Assembly (NCBI GenBank): GCA_900543455.1
Contig: UQRR01000002.1
Location: 1 to 64,000, forward strand
Length of the DNA stretch: 64,000 nt
Origin: an uncultured Dialister sp.
GTDB taxonomy: Bacteria > Bacillota > Negativicutes > Veillonellales > Dialisteraceae
Direction: 5' to 3'
Shown here piece by piece: positions 63,656 through 64,000 of the stretch. The notes beneath the pieces were generated by a model that was not told where the DNA came from, searched no databases, and saw nothing but the letters and a program-made list of their open reading frames with translations. Each line of letters starts with the position of its first letter. Positions within the stretch are counted from its first letter, which is position 1. A program made the translations under genes and the position numbers.

Positions 63656-64000
63656 CTTATCTCCTCCTTATGAAATACTTTTTAGCTGCCTGATCATCAG
63701 CTTTTCTTCTAGTATATCCAAGAGGTTGGACAAGAAATGGGTATGAGACATATTTCTTTGAAAAATTTTGATGAAATAAAAAATGTTGCTAAACATCCGG
63801 CACACACCAAACATTCAACAACATTTTCTGTTATAACCCATAGTGATTAAATATTTCCCCATAAAATTTTATGATAAAGCATCATATTTTTTATGCCTAT
63901 ATAGCTCTATTTTTTTGATGCCACTCCTCTCATTCCAAATTTTAGTTTTTGCCAAAACCGTAAATTGCATCTGCTTCTGACTATAATCATATGTACCTTC
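63656..64000. other. AT-rich end of window, no gene seen
   Basis: A hairpin (AAATGTTG and CAACATTT, about 63781-63827) may terminate a gene lying to the right. Otherwise there are no frames with ribosome sites. Confidence 0.4.

Overview
The window is a chromosomal segment of a Firmicute of the Negativicutes type; Dialister or a close relative is my guess from gene content and intergenic repeats, not from a marker gene. It carries a complete, tRNA-integrated temperate siphophage of about 34 kb. Nearly all host genes read on the minus strand. The phage lysis cassette contains what look like overlapping spanin genes, which fits a host with an outer membrane.

Left chromosomal part (1-25150). First come two isolated nuclease/ATPase genes: an AAA-ATPase-like/PD-(D/E)XK protein and an OLD-family nuclease. 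An AT-richer two-gene polysaccharide O-acetylation module (AlgJ-like and AlgI/MBOAT) follows, bracketed by copies of a small repeat element. After an empty 1.5 kb come an Rpn-family nuclease and a riboflavin operon ribD-ribE-ribBA-ribH controlled by an FMN riboswitch. Next are a 1.1-kb repeat desert, an unidentified membrane protein on the plus strand, a radical SAM protein, and the cell-shape cluster mreB-mreC-mreD-mrdA-minD-rodA. The intergenic gaps hold dispersed short repeats: CTAGTGA-type runs, hairpins with GCGGCGC arms, and CCTTCCCC...GGGGAAGG palindromes.

Prophage (25154-59217). The 62-bp att repeat is the 3' part of a tRNA-Arg(CCG) gene. From the right end inward lie the integrase, an Abi_2/HEPN defence gene followed by its own strong promoter and a structured ~100-nt RNA, a LexA/CI-type repressor, and a divergent Cro-like gene with palindromic operators. 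A long leftward operon follows: small DNA-binding and zinc-ribbon proteins, Gp157, a Sak4-like ATPase, a primase-helicase, RusA and a late regulator. The late module holds HNH, terminase, head-tail connector, Clp-type protease, portal, capsid, head-tail and tail genes. It includes a -1 frameshift tail chaperone, the tape measure and receptor-region proteins. At the left end are a holin-like protein, an amidase, two genes read in different frames from one ribosome binding site (candidate spanins), a methyltransferase pseudogene and a candidate type I toxin-antitoxin locus.

Right chromosomal part (59218-64000). It contains the intact tRNA-Arg, alanine racemase with a structured leader, two DUF445 membrane proteins (the repeat element supplies the last codons of one) and a small acidic protein.

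No database search was possible. Names rest on motifs and on recognised family sequence patterns.
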